A stretch of 64,000 nucleotides of DNA from Adiantum capillus-veneris (lineage: Eukaryota > Streptophyta > Polypodiopsida > Polypodiales > Pteridaceae). Where the stretch lies: assembly GCA_014529385.2 (NCBI GenBank), contig CM043966.1:43906537-43970536 (forward strand). The letters are read 5' to 3'. Made by a program: the position numbers and the translations under genes. The notes beneath the pieces are model-generated. The model had not been told where the DNA came from and did not search any database. It worked only from the letters and a program-made list of their open reading frames with translations. Of the stretch, positions 1-11,308 are shown one piece after another. Within the stretch, counting starts at the first letter, position 1. Each line of letters opens with the position of its first letter.

Positions 1-120
1 TCCTTCTACATAGTCCCAATAACCTTTTCCTTTTAGGAAATTTGTTATTCTGAACTTCCATGCAAGGTAGTTATTTTTCTCAAGCATCTCAGTGACAATC
101 TGACTGAAACCGTCAGACAT
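1..120 (-). CDS. Ty1/copia Gag, N-terminal fragment
   Basis: On the minus strand an ATG at 118-120 opens a frame that runs off the left window edge (40 residues visible). It starts MSDGFSQIV and contains NNYLAWKFRITNFLKGKGYW. The pattern of N-Y-x2-W-K-F followed by a short hydrophobic helix is the usual start of copia Gag (UBN2/gag_pre family). It lies about 290 bases downstream of a primer binding site and LTR on the same strand, as expected for the first gene of an LTR retrotransposon. The rest of Gag-Pol lies outside the window. Confidence 0.82.
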   Translation of the reverse strand, partial: MSDGFSQIVTEMLEKNNYLAWKFRITNFLKGKGYWDYVEG

Positions 121-412
121 CTTGAAGCACTAAGACAAAATAGCTGTAATCTACAAAAACCTGCAAATCTGTTGAACCTGTTATTATCGTGGTACCTGTA
201 ACGCTTTCTACACTCAATGAGTGTCCACAATCAAGCGTACATACAACCACTGTACTTGTACAGTAAATCGCTGTGTACTGCACTTTGGAGATCTGTTCAG
301 AAACTTGTACTGCACCTTGGAGACCTGTTTAGAAACTCGGCATCTGGTACGTGGATTGCGAACGAAGAGATTATGATGCTCTTGCTGTCTTAGCCTCTCT
401 TGCGTGCACCAG

Positions 413-424
413 GCTCTGATACCA
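413..424 (-). other. Primer binding site, initiator Met-tRNA type
   Basis: The minus strand reads TGGTATCAGAGC, the classic plant copia primer site complementary to the initiator methionine tRNA 3' end. It directly abuts the LTR end at 425 and sets the element's orientation. Positions 121-412 (minus) are the untranslated leader between this site and gag. Confidence 0.88.
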
Positions 425-1462
425 TGTAAAAAATGAGGATGCAAGAGAGCTACACAAGACAAGCACAAAGCATACAGAGATGGAAAGCTTCTTCTTTTTC
501 TTAGCTCAGAAAAGAGAGTACAAAATGACTAAGTGCTAAAGCTGAAAAATAGCACATATGTACATGCGGTCACTAAGTGTGAACTCGCTAGAAGCGTACT
601 AGGTTAGCACTATAAGTGTAGTCCAGCTGTAGAATCACTGGCAAAGATCCTCCGTGTCGGTCACCTAACGCGCCAGTGAGTAAATGCCGTAAGCGGCCAA
701 GACCCGTAGTGGATGCCAGCTCAAGATGTAGAGCTCCACATCTCAACAGCAACATGACCATTATACTTAACCAACTAAGCATGAACAATACTTTGCCAGA
801 GAGAGAATAATAGAACTTGACATAGCTGAGGACCAGATTTATGTGGATCCGGTCCCCCCTCCAAAAGGCTTTTGTACTAGCTTCTCCCATAAAGAGAGAC
901 TTGGTACAATATAAGCTTTGTCTTCCTTGAGACCTTGATGATGCAATGAAGATAGAGAGGTTCATGCACCACAATTATGGCCCTAACTTAGCTAAATGAA
1001 AGCGTTAACTTGTCCCCTAGTAGCTATAGGTCAAAGCCACAGAATGACAATCAAATGTACAACCAAAGGAACTAGGTGCTCATTCTTGTACGAGACACAC
1101 TTAGTTCCGTTTAATCTTGGGTTCTCACTCTCAGACTCTGCGTCCAAGTTTTCAAAATTTTGAATTGTACAGCACAGCATGGCTATAAAACCCAGTCCCA
1201 AAATCTCAAACACCTTCAAAGGTGAAGAGAGCTAGCAGGTAATGTGGGTAGGGAATAGGAAGAAGTATTCTTACGAGAAAGAAATAGTGTCCTCTCATAC
1301 CATTACTCATAGAGCTTAGCATAGCATAGTAGCATAGTAATTGAGATGAAGAAGATGGCTAGCATAGCATTGGAGCATGGCTCTTGGTTGGATTTGCATT
1401 CCATAGCCAAGAGTAGCCAAGAGTAGCCAAGAGTGTTGGTGTAGACTCTCAACTTCTCAACA
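425..1462 (-). repeat. 5' LTR of Ty1/copia element
   Basis: Read on the minus strand, the LTR would begin TGTTGAGAAGTTGAG at 1462 and end TTTTTTACA at 425, immediately before the primer site, giving TG...CA termini and about 1.04 kb. The 425 end is well supported by the primer site. The 1462 end is inferred from the TG start alone, because the partner LTR and target duplication are off the window. Its middle (580-970) is related to sequence at 42030-42265, so another copy of this LTR family occurs in the window. Confidence 0.7.
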
Positions 1463-1507
1463 AACTTGGAGAACGAGATAAAGTTCTTTGCACTTCACAT
1501 AATGACA

Positions 1508-1508
<1 letters not shown>

Positions 1509-1567
<59 letters not shown>
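1509..1567. repeat. (GT)n(GA)n microsatellite
   Basis: A run of GT dinucleotides passes directly into a run of GA dinucleotides. Simple sequence with no coding function. Confidence 0.95.
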
Positions 1568-1571
<4 letters not shown>

Positions 1572-1592
1572 GTATATCTCTCAAGCTAATCC

Positions 1593-1700
1593 CCATTAGG
1601 AAAGAAATGGACTCATTTTCAGGCCTTTCAACTCTAGTGAGAGAATGCTTCTTAGCCAATAGGAAGAAGGCTAACGTTACGTTGAAAAAACATTTTTTCT
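1593..1700 (+). repeat. Dispersed repeat, second copy at 13998-14105
   Basis: The words GGACTCA, GGCCTTTCA, CTCTAGTGAGAGA and AGGCTAACGTT occur in the same order and spacing near 13998-14105. The two diverged copies have no obvious gene. They may be pieces of one repeat family whose limits I cannot see. Confidence 0.55.
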
Positions 1701-1956
1701 CATTTTGAAAATGTCCATGAAAACCATTTTGGTGAAATTGTCACTATCATCAGAAAAGTAAAGCGCTTGATAATGACATCTGGCACAAGTGCCGAACGCC
1801 TGTTTATGACCCGTTGTTACTATCGTATAAAGTGAAGTACTTGTACTTGTGCATCTCGTACAAGTATCAATCACCTTTTTATGAAGTACTCGCGATTTAA
1901 ATTCGAACAAATTGTACTTTATAGTGATTGATAGGTACTATTTAAGACTATGAAGG

Positions 1957-2022
1957 AGTCAAAACCAAGCGAATAGAAACACTTGAGGGATCTCTGGGAC
2001 CTCTATTCGCTTGGTTCTGACC
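1957..2022. repeat. Hairpin of the ACCRAGCGAR family (outlier copy)
   Basis: The left arm is 1957-1976 and the right arm 2002-2022. The arms are complementary over about 19 bases with one mismatch, around ACCAAGCGAATAG / CTATTCGCTTGGT, with a loop of about 25 bases. This is the same core as the hairpins at 17500-21845. About 150 bases downstream (2169 on) GAGGTCAGCACCAAGCAC resembles a further degenerate arm. Confidence 0.8.
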
Positions 2023-3449
2023 TTATAAGGCCCTAGGATTAAGATAAAGCACTTTTTAAGCCCACGGATGCATCCGGAACATCCAAAAACCATAGGATGG
2101 CTCTTTAAAACACTGAAATCTGACGTCTCTAGCTCAAGATATAGCATTTTTAAACTTAGGGCCTCATGAGGTCAGCACCAAGCACCTTAGTCGGCAAGCA
2201 CAACACCACCTCAAGCTTGGGCCGGGTTTCGGCCTCTAACTCGGCCCTAAAATCCTAGGTCTAAGGACTTTTAGCACTAACCTTTGGAGTTCTTTAATGA
2301 AGCTAACCCCAAGGTATCTCAAGCTCCATTAGCTAGCATTGCTCTTTGACAGACCCTGTGCTTAGATAGATCCATAAGCACATGTCTATATTCTAACTCT
2401 TGTTCCCGTTTATTCTCCCACAATAAAATGATCAGTTTAAGATGAGAAAATCATTTGGGTTAGTTAGATATAAGATTTTATGAAAAATGGTGCAAGATAA
2501 CTGGCGGACTGTGAAAGAGAATGCATGCATGTAGGAGAAATGATGTAAGATAAGTGGGTGGCTAATGGTTACAGTGTGCATGCATGGATACAGCTTTTCA
2601 GAAAAAGAAAGTCCAAAAGTGTCAGTTGAGTTGATAATCTGGTGATTGAGGGCCACTTCATTTGAAGGGTGCAACACCTCCGACAACTAGGCCCTCCACA
2701 ATATCTATAATGACATCCATTTACAGGAACTTGGAGCCTTTAGGGCAGGCCAAAAAATCGAGCTCGGACATGGCACATCACTTGCTGCAGCACCAGCGAG
2801 TGGGACAGACACATGCAGCAAGAGATAGCTTGAGCACATAAAGACGTTCAAGAAATCTGGCCTAGTGGGTGTTCAGCTTGCAAGTTTGAGCACATAATCA
2901 AAGCCGCTCACAAATTTTACTGCGACCACCCAAGAAGACGAGTACATAAGCACTGTAGACATTTTTTGTGTTGAACAAGAGTAAAACCCTCGCTGGCTAG
3001 CTAGCTGTGAATTTCGAAGCTTGATTTTTACGCTCACTGGAGCAGCAACCCTCACACCGAAAGGTGTGGCCACATCAGCAGACGCCCCTGCGAACCGTGT
3101 GTGGGTGACTGCACAGTGGCTGGTTGTGCTTATGTACTCAACACAAACGAGAGCTGTATTATACACATCCTAACATGTGTGTAAAAAAAGTCACATGCGT
3201 GTATATGTGTGTGAATATATATATTAGCGAGAGAGCATCAATAATATAAGCTATACTCTATGGCCATCTCTCTAATTCACATAAAACTTTATTGAGGGGC
3301 TCACTCATTGTTTTGGTCGCTCGAAAAAACTTGCTCGCCATCTTGTAGGACTCTCTGCAGACAAGGAAATAAGACTAACAACTACAAGCAACCAGCGAAA
3401 ACAAGACTAACAGCTACAAATAACCAGCCAAAAGGATAAGTAGTTATTT
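2023..3449. other. No recognisable gene
   Basis: Short open frames exist on the minus strand (longest about 97 codons at 2873-3166), but they show no recognisable domain and no splice-supported extension. A GT-rich and TA-rich patch lies near 3175-3230. I see nothing else I can support. Confidence 0.5.
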
Positions 3450-5060
3450 TTATACCATTGCATCGAAAGAAAACAAAGACAGTTTCCCAATGCCTTTCAC
3501 AAGGTTCAAAGGCCTCTCGATCAGACCTGCATCTCCAGCAAAACCTCCCACAAGTCTTGCAGACGGACCGCTGAAAACATCATAGCAAGCAACATTGCCA
3601 GCCGGTGGTGGAGGGAAAGAGGGTACTTTTGGGCCCTCGTTCATAATGAAATTTAGCATGAATACGATACATTCGTGGGTAGCTGCATACATTGTTGACC
3701 AATCATAGTGCTCACCTAGGGACCTCAGTGTGCCTTGTCGCAACAACTCCACAGCAAACCATTGGTTCCTCTCACCATCCCTCACCAAGATATCCAATTG
3801 CTTCCTCTTATTGGCGAGGGGCTTCGCTTCGGGGATGACCAACCAGTTAGCTGCACTGTATGCCCCCAACAAAACTGCCTTCAACTTCACGTAAAATTCA
3901 AATTGAATGCTGTACTCCGAAGCGAGCTGGTCAGCATTTTGCGACTCTGGTATTGCAAATATGCTCCAGTCCAACCTCTCTATAGTCTTTGTAATCACGC
4001 GAGATGGTCGAAGTCACGAGGACCATGCTCGACCTTAATGCTCAGCTGCAGCTGAAGGCTCTGAAGCAACACAGAGTAGAGAAGCAGTGATGAAACGCTG
4101 AGTTCACGTAGTTGAGTCTCAAAGCTGTTGTCAACGACCACCACATCAAAAATCAGGCATTCCACATTCTGGCCATATGGCACGGTCACATTGCCCTGAG
4201 CTCTTAGCAACCACAAAATCAGGTCTTTGCCTTTCTCATCAAGGCCTCTGCATACTGAAACCATGGCATAATAAGTGGGTTTCACAAAAACACGCTTGGC
4301 CAAAGACTGCTTGGAGAACCTTTCCCACATTGCAGGGTGCGTTGGCTCTGCAATGAGAAGGCTGCATCCAGCTCCGCACAAAACACTCCCACCAACCCCT
4401 TGTGGACGGAAGTGAGGTTGAAGATGGACATTGCAATAGCCTGTTTCTCCACCTTGATGAGCCTATCGTGCTTGTACTGAGCCAACAAATCTTCAATGTC
4501 TTTGATACTGAAAAAGCTGGCCCTCATTCGGAAATCATGTGAAAATGGGGAATACTCAAAGCCTGTCCTGCCTGGACATCCGTCAGAAGTGGTTGCCCAC
4601 CTTTTCTCTTGGGCAATCTTGAACTCCACAAGGATGGAGTCGGTGCCAATGAAAAGGATCGAGTGCAAGAAGTAGCTATCTTCATCCAACTTCATGGCAC
4701 GCAGTGTAGCCAAGAAGCTGTCTTTGAAGCTCGGGGGAAGCCGACCAAAGGTGTTCATCTCGTCAAAGATGAGAAAGACATTCTTTTGTTCATGTCTCCT
4801 GAAAAACATCTCTGAGAAGGCAGAATCCGAAGGCTCCCCATCTGGCTGGGCACAGACAACAGAATTCCGCCTCGATACAACAGTGATAAGTATTTGCCAG
4901 CGCTCAGCATTGGAAAGGGCAGAGTCAGGAAGATGCGGCGGCAGATCGAGATAGATGCATTCAAAACCTGCATTCCTAAGGAGCTTTCTCACATGCAAGA
5001 CGGATGCACTCTTACCACACCGGTTAAAACACATTACGATCACTTGACAAGCATGTAGAC
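3450..5060 (-). pseudogene. Crinkler-type protein: P-loop NTPase plus REase-fold domain, broken
   Basis: Three minus-strand open segments (5043-4282, 4381-3995, 3998-3450) read as one protein across two frameshifts, near 4350 and near 3997. The first segment has a phosphate-binding loop (FNRCGKSASV) and a hydrophobic strand ending in acidic residues (VFLIFDEMN), as in AAA/STAND-like ATPases. The last segment has LDILVRDG followed by WFAVELLRQG, the D...E-x-L spacing of the PD-(D/E)XK nuclease-like domain of Crinkler/RHS-type proteins. That NTPase-nuclease pairing is known from oomycete, fungal and some plant Crinklers, thought to act in the nucleus. The 5' end is unclear: upstream of 5043 the frame meets a stop, and TATGTAGAACCGCAG before a GTGAGT could be the end of a lost exon. 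The open segments are only lightly damaged, which suggests recent inactivation. Confidence 0.7.
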
Positions 5061-5550
5061 CAGTTCACTCACCTGCGGTTCTACATAGTAATTCTTTGTC
5101 CCGGAGCAGCCATTGCCCGCTGCGAATGACTTGTGCCTGCGAGGACTCTCTCCCTCGTCCCGCGCTGCGCTTCCGCTATCACCCTCCAGCTCCATCAGAC
5201 AAGCCCCACACATCATAAGCTTTTTTTAAGGGGTGTTTTGTCTATGTCAGCCTGCCAATTGTTGGGTTCCCTTACAAAACCACGGTCTTCCATCTTGCAT
5301 TTGTGCGAAATGTGCTAACCCGGAGCTTCAAGCAATTACTAAGAATAAATATGGCAAAAGAATAACCAATAGGAAATTCTCGGTAAGACCTTTCTATGCA
5401 CTTGCGTCCACCCTTTGTGAACCTGATGCCTCAATGTAAACTTAGCCCTATATATTTTGCTCATATTTAACAAACCAAAAAGTTGTCTTTATCCTGCATA
5501 GTGTTCGCAAAAAATCAAAGTAGTGTGTATTTCTAAGTGACGTGAATAAT
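5061..5550. other. No recognisable gene
   Basis: Only short plus-strand frames (about 60-70 codons) without domains. The stretch around 5085-5107 (minus) may hold the last bases of an upstream exon of the Crinkler-type gene. Confidence 0.45.
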
Positions 5551-6398
5551 GAGTGCTATTTTAGAGGGCTGCAAAGGTCGTCGCTCCATTTTGCGATGCT
5601 ACCATTGATGACAATCCCAAGTGGTATTATAGTCACTTTGAATTAACGCATTTGATCATTGTTGAATTATAGTTGCATTATCATCATCTACAATTTATCT
5701 CATTATTTTGGGCCTTTCAAATAATTGTGCTTTCATTAAACTTTGTTCAGAGCCATGTATAGCTTAGTGTTAACTCTTTCATGGGCACATATAGTTGAAA
5801 CAACAATAATCACCCCGGCAATCAGCAGAGCAGGCCCTTTCACGCCCTATTTAAACAATACAACTTGTCTACACCAAATTTGCATTGTAAGCGAATGAAA
5901 AGGATGGCACTCACTTTCTCAAGTGTGTTGTCTAGCTTGGTGGATAGCTTCCTCTTTGCATTCGTTTAAGGCTAAATAGCTCGTCTATTCTGAGAAAACC
6001 AAACAACATATCTAATTCTCCCCATCAATTAGCTATTCCTTTCAAAATCGATTGCAATAGGTGTTGGAAATCTACCTTTGTGTCCCCTTGCTTGTACAAA
6101 CATATTGTTGCCCCTTATCAACCCTTATCACCGTGTCGATCACATATCACCTTGCCTTGCACATATATAGCCAATAAAATGGTTGTGCCCTCTACAATTG
6201 AGGCGGCTCTCTTCTTGGCCCAGATCTACAAAAGCAACTTCACCCCACTACCATCTAAGGCAGCCGTCTAAGGTTCCATCAGCTGGGCCGTTCAATCAGA
6301 GCGACGATAATACCACTTGAAGTTGTCATCAATAGCAATAGCCTAAAATGGAGCTACTACCTTTGCTACCCTCTGAAATAGTAGTGATCATCGCTTGC
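5551..6398. mobile_element. Inverted-repeat (MITE- or foldback-like) element
   Basis: The left end (5551-5638), containing GCAAAGGT, GCTCCATTTT, ATTGATGACAA and AAGTGGTATTAT in that order, is the diverged reverse complement of the right end (6297-6398). The arms are about 85-95 bases with mismatches and the interior is about 650 bases, with no transposase-sized frame. I could not define target duplications. Part of the interior and the right arm recur at 33966-34465. Confidence 0.6.
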
Positions 6399-7110
6399 TA
6401 GAACTAGTCCGCACTGGTATGGACTAGTTTGGAGTAGATTTAAATGCAATGATTTGATTAAAAGAAGGGAAAATTACCATAATATCCCTATAATTTGTGG
6501 AAATTCCCAAAACATCCCTCAAATTTCAAAAATTTCCAAAATGTACCTTCGCATTATTTTGGGATATATTTGCCCCAATTTGCGTAGTCTAATGTTAACG
6601 ACAATGGAGATTTATCTTTTAGCATATTCAAGAAGATTATTCACCAATGAGCTCACACATAGAGGCAGTTGTGTTCAAAAGTGATGAACAATTTTCAGTT
6701 GTAGAGCCCTCAATACCATCTTCAATCCTAGCTCTATCGTCTTCTATTGAGGAGAACCAATCTTCCTATGAAGAGTTGCAATTTTTTTTGTGTTTATAAA
6801 TCTTTGCCAGGTTACTTAGGGGTATTTTGAGAATTTTGGACCAATTGAAGGGCATTTTGGGAATTTTTCATCAAGTACCAGGGGTACAATGGGAATTTTT
6901 CAAATTTGAAAGGTATTCTGGGAATTTTCTCAATCTATAGAAGTACTTTGGTTATTTTCCCTATTTTAAACCAAACCATTATACGAAAAACCTCATTTGT
7001 ATAACGTGTAAAGGAGCACTATTATTGCTTGTAGATGCTGTTGGAACCAGTCGGCACCGGTGCGGTCTGGTTTCGACAGCTTACACGAGGGTATGGCAGA
7101 TGCGACCTAC
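5895..7110 (+). repeat. Dispersed 1.2-kb repeat, copy 1
   Basis: This block is the diverged direct copy of 33966-35130. Both start GAATGAAAAGGATGGCACTC and keep the same order of landmarks, including a 63-codon frame (6080-6271, second copy 34151-34342), an A/T-rich stretch of GGGAATTTT-like words and a closing GTTGGAACC...GGTTT segment. No protein family is recognisable. The similar 63-codon frame may simply reflect shared ancestry. Confidence 0.75.
7021..7100 (+). repeat. Short dispersed motif, copies at 7540-7625 and 35085-35130
   Basis: A motif GATGCTGTTGGAACCAGT ... CTGGTTTCGACAGCTTACAC with a variable middle occurs here, again at 7540-7625 and at 35085-35130. ACCAGT and ACTGGT within it form a small inverted repeat. 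It seems to mark the end of a repeat unit. Confidence 0.55.
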
Positions 7111-9018
7111 TTTTAGTAGGTTGGGAAGCAATGCATGGTGAGGCACGATGGAGCTGGTGGGCTGGTTGCTGCAGATTACGCCAGGCAACAACGTAGGAGG
7201 AGAGTTCGGTTGAGCAGCAAATGACAAAGGTCGCCATACAACTGCAGGTTGAGCTAGGCCGATTTCTCTTGATCGAGACTCGATGATGTGATTGCAAACA
7301 AACAAACTCTCAAGCTAGCTCCCGAGATCAGGTTTTGGCACCGTTGCCGTCGACCACATGGCCATGTAAAAATCCCTAAGTGCATTAAACCTATGGATGA
7401 AGGATCATCATTTCTTAACTTTATAATTGGCTTTTAGACGGTAATCCCTTCTAATGACAGACTCGACAAAACTGTCTCCACTTGATTCTAATGGCACTTT
7501 CAACTTGGCCTCTTCAATCGCAAGGTGCTTCAAGAATGATCTGCATGTAAAGGAGCATCACATTTTATTCCAGATGCTATTGAAACCAGTTCAGGCCGTC
7601 GCGAACTGGTTTTGACAGCTTACACAAGGCTATAGAGGAGACAAAATTTGGTAGCTTGTTGGCTACAATCTCAACAAAACCTGTTGGCTAGAGCATCGAC
7701 GACACCAAGCTGCAAACGAGTGGCTTGTTCGAATTTGCTATGGAAACCAACGTTCCTTGCAGGGCATCAGCAACACGGACGCATGTGGAGCTCTAAAGAG
7801 ATGAGGGGGTTGGTCATCGTTTAGTGAGTGCGTTCATGCATGCTCGTGCACACACACACTACCTCAAATATGAAGGCCATACTTGATCAATGGCGACAAT
7901 GTCTATTTTGTTACAAATTTGGTCGTCACAATATACATGCTAGTATCCATGTTGTAGATATTGATGCGAAGAATGATCATGTCAAGAAAGCATTTGCACC
8001 GGTTGCATTCGAGTGGGACTATGTCTGCGCTAATGAATGCTTGCAGAGTTCACAATGAGCTGACAGGTCCCAAATCTTCACATATTGTTAGTTTGTCATT
8101 GTCCACTTTGGCTGCTCCTCCTCTTGCTACCACCGCGTGAGCATGATTCTTCCTTTATCTATTTCTTCATCCGAGTGCAAGCCACTGCTCCTTTTGTGAT
8201 CTGATACACCTCTTTCGTTGACGTGGACATTCTCCAACTTTGCCACATGGCAGCCCTGTAGCTCTCGTGGTCTTTGCAAGGCTATGGTCTGTCGTGGCCC
8301 CTAACATGGCATCCAATGTACGGGTGTTGTGATGCACTGGCAATCCGCTCTTGCGTGGCATCCCCGGCCGTGCCATTTTATAGCTGGCCACCGGCATCAT
8401 CTACATGTCCATTTCCCTCCTTTACATGGACATCTTGGGTGACACATTCGTGGATGCGTCACACATTGCTCATTAGCCTAGCCTTCCACATATCAAGGCT
8501 CAACCTCCTCACACAACATTTCACATGACATTCATTGGCTTGACCTTTCACAAATCATGAATAGGTTTGTAGGTTGAACCCAGTTTGAGAGGGGTTGAGG
8601 TGAGAGGGGCCGACTTTAGCGGGACTAAGCTATGATGGGAAGAGATGAGTAGGGCTAGGCTACGATGGACCGAGCGGGGCTGCTCTTGAGTCGAGAGCTA
8701 TTAGAGAAGACCTGGTGAGCTAGGCGAGAGAAAGACAAGCAAAGCAAGATGGCAGAGAAGCATTGAAGAGAGAGGTAGTCAAAGAGAGGACTCGAATAGA
8801 GAGGTCTACACAGAGAGTGCTATGAAACAATACCTTTGCAGTGGGTTCACATGTGACGATTGATTGATCTTTGGTATTTTTTAATAAAAATCAAAACAAA
8901 TGTCAAGTTTGATTTCCTAACAAATTTGATGGTGACTTCGTAACGGATTTTTCTCCTTGGTGAGTGTGTTCTTTGTCAGTTTTATTTATTTTAAATTATT
9001 TAGATTTATTTATCAATA
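7111..9018. other. No recognisable gene
   Basis: Aside from the motif copy at 7540-7625 I see only short frames without domains (for example 76 codons at 7828-8058) and a G/A-rich stretch at 8580-8820. Nothing supports a gene. Confidence 0.5.
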
Positions 9019-9098
9019 TAAATTACAACTTCTAATTTCTTAGTGATCGAAACTTGCAAAATGGGAGAGAAAGGAAATGGGAAAGGGGTTTTTTGGAA

Positions 9099-9186
<88 letters not shown>
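9099..9186 (+). repeat. Homopolymer tract of 88 G
   Basis: An uninterrupted run of G lies inside the left inverted end of the Penelope-like element. The matching position of the right end (13664-13685) is a 22-base C run, and a further C run lies at 11845-11868. The exact length is at risk of sequencing or assembly error. Confidence 0.85.
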
Positions 9187-9187
<1 letters not shown>

Positions 9188-9511
9188 AGAGGGAATAGAC
9201 ACCAATTTCACACCAAACGCGTTTCACATAGATTCTATTTTCTCAACCTCTGCGACGTCTACAGCCTTGATGAAGACAACGACGACTCTCTGCTCTCTCG
9301 GTGTCCCAACGACTCACACTAGCATGTACCTACTAGATAGATTAACTACTAGATGGATCCGATGGGGCTGGTGGCGACCCATACAAACGGAACTGGCGGC
9401 TACAGACCTGACAGCGATGACCTACACTAGGTGTTTACCTGCTGAAAAGTGCTAGCGGTGCCATACTTGTCGGTGCATTAATAGCGCAAGGTCAATTACC
9501 TTCTCCACTGG

Positions 9512-11090
9512 ATGGCCAGTTTTTTTTTACTTACCTTGGTCCTTAATACCTCCCCGCTCCCACCACCCGAATCAAGGATTCTGGTTACCCTTTATGGAAA
9601 CCCCTCCCCCACCCTCTCCTTCTACTTTAGCCCTTATTCTCACCGCCATGTTAATCGAAGGAGCTTCTGGGGCTCCACCCGCAAGTATCCTTTCTTCTCC
9701 CCCCCCCCCTCCACCATCTTTGTAACAAACCCTAAAAACCTTTCTCCCACCCCCCCTACCCCTTTGGATACCCAAAACCTAACTACCCCTCCCGGTGACA
9801 CTTTTACTTTTCCCGGCTTTGTCTCGGTGGCTAGCCTCATCAACCCACCTTTTTCAAACTTAACCACCCCGTTACAAGCTTCTACCCCTTCCACTACGCC
9901 CTCTAAGAAACCTTTTTAGCCCGGAAGAAATCTTGGGGCTTACCGCAAAATTACCAACCGAGGACCTTGACCAACTCTCCGTTCCTTTCACCACTAACCT
10001 CGACATGGGCATCGCCCCCCTTTCTTCTCACACCAGCATGGCTAACTCCTCCTTCTCAAACTTTGGCAGTCTCTTCTCCAACTCCCTTCAAAGTGGCATC
10101 CTCACCAATCCCTCCCTTACCTTCCCCTTTTCTTTCGGCTCTCTCTTCACGAGCTCTTCAAACTTGACCCCCTCCTTCTCTCCTATGTCACTTCCCATTT
10201 TTCCCGCCATAGACAAACCTTTGGAATTCCATAAAATTTTATCCCTTCTTTGGAAGAGTTCAAGGCCCTCAATCTTAAGCTCAACAAAGCCAAGTCTCAT
10301 CTCACCCACCTTCAAAACCATCATGCCAACCAAAAAGCTCCACATAGTCTTTGCATGAAGTCTTTGCATGAAGCCTCTGTGTCTTACGTAAGAGGATTCT
10401 CATTCACAAGCGCTTTTAAGCGCTAAGCTAGAAATCCTCAATATCCAATTTCAACTAGATTGCAACAAAGTTTACATTCAAGCCCAAACCTTTCTTGTAA
10501 AGAACCTCCAAAAGAGCTTTGATGATTACCACGACATCGTGGAAGAAAGGCTTTTGGAGCTCATAGAAAAACTTGCACCCATCTCCTTTCCAAGAGTTCA
10601 ACCATCGGCTTGGGCTAGCCAACTACTCTTATGAAAGCAAGCCTCTCTTAATGAGTTTGATGCTCTCCTACAAAATGAGATTCTTCAAATCCATTTGGCC
10701 TCTTCCTTAAACTTGGCGGCTCATAATGCTAGGAAGAGATCCCAAATTTCACTCCTAGAGGAAGTGGAATCTCTACCTAAAGAGGAAACGGTGGGCGAAT
10801 TGGTTTACCATGAAGTCACTACCCAAATGAAGAAACTTCTCTCACCACCACCACCCCCAAAGAAACATTTTAACATGCCTCCTCACCATTCTACCCACCA
10901 AAAGCTCCCTCCCACGTCTATGGTTGGCACTATGGCAAGCTTTAAAAATTCCCCTCCCTTGTCCAAAAACTCCTATGAAGAATTCACTCGACAACTTGTC
11001 CTCTCCCTTGTCCAAAAACTCCCATGAAGAATTCACTCGACAACCTTTTAAAAAACCCAAAACCTCCCCCTTGTAACTTACCCCCACCCA
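9512..11090 (+). pseudogene. Upstream coding remnant of the Penelope-like element
   Basis: Several plus-strand frames (9512-9919, 9933-10358, 10695-11027) follow each other with the same C-rich, Pro/Ser/Thr/Leu-rich composition as the reverse transcriptase frame downstream. They plausibly represent the frameshifted N-terminal part of the same polyprotein. I see no nuclease motif (in particular no GIY-YIG) that I can support. The segment MASSLNLAAHNARKRSQISL (10695 on) looks helical and basic. A direct duplication of about 50 bases occurs at 10959-11045. Confidence 0.4.
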
Positions 11091-11308
11091 ACCACTTCAA
11101 AACACCCCTCCCCCTCCCCCTCTCCCTCCTCTACCAGCCTTTCCCGTCTACCCTCTCTTCTCCAAACCCCCAACTATCCTCTTTTTTGTCCTTCTCCTAG
11201 CACTTCCCGTGTACCTCTAATTTCTCCTTCACCTAGCTCCTCCCATTTACCGCAATCTAAATCCCTCCACCCCAAATATAGCTTGCCCAAATCCTCAAAA
11301 ACCTTACA

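Noticed and set aside
6080-6271. 63-codon frame shared with 34151-34342 as a small gene
   Set aside because: Both lie in copies of one repeat; no domain, and the differences show no clear coding pattern.
9054-9455. Open frames reading long poly-Gly or poly-Pro through the G tract
   Set aside because: Pure consequence of the homopolymer; no domain on either side.
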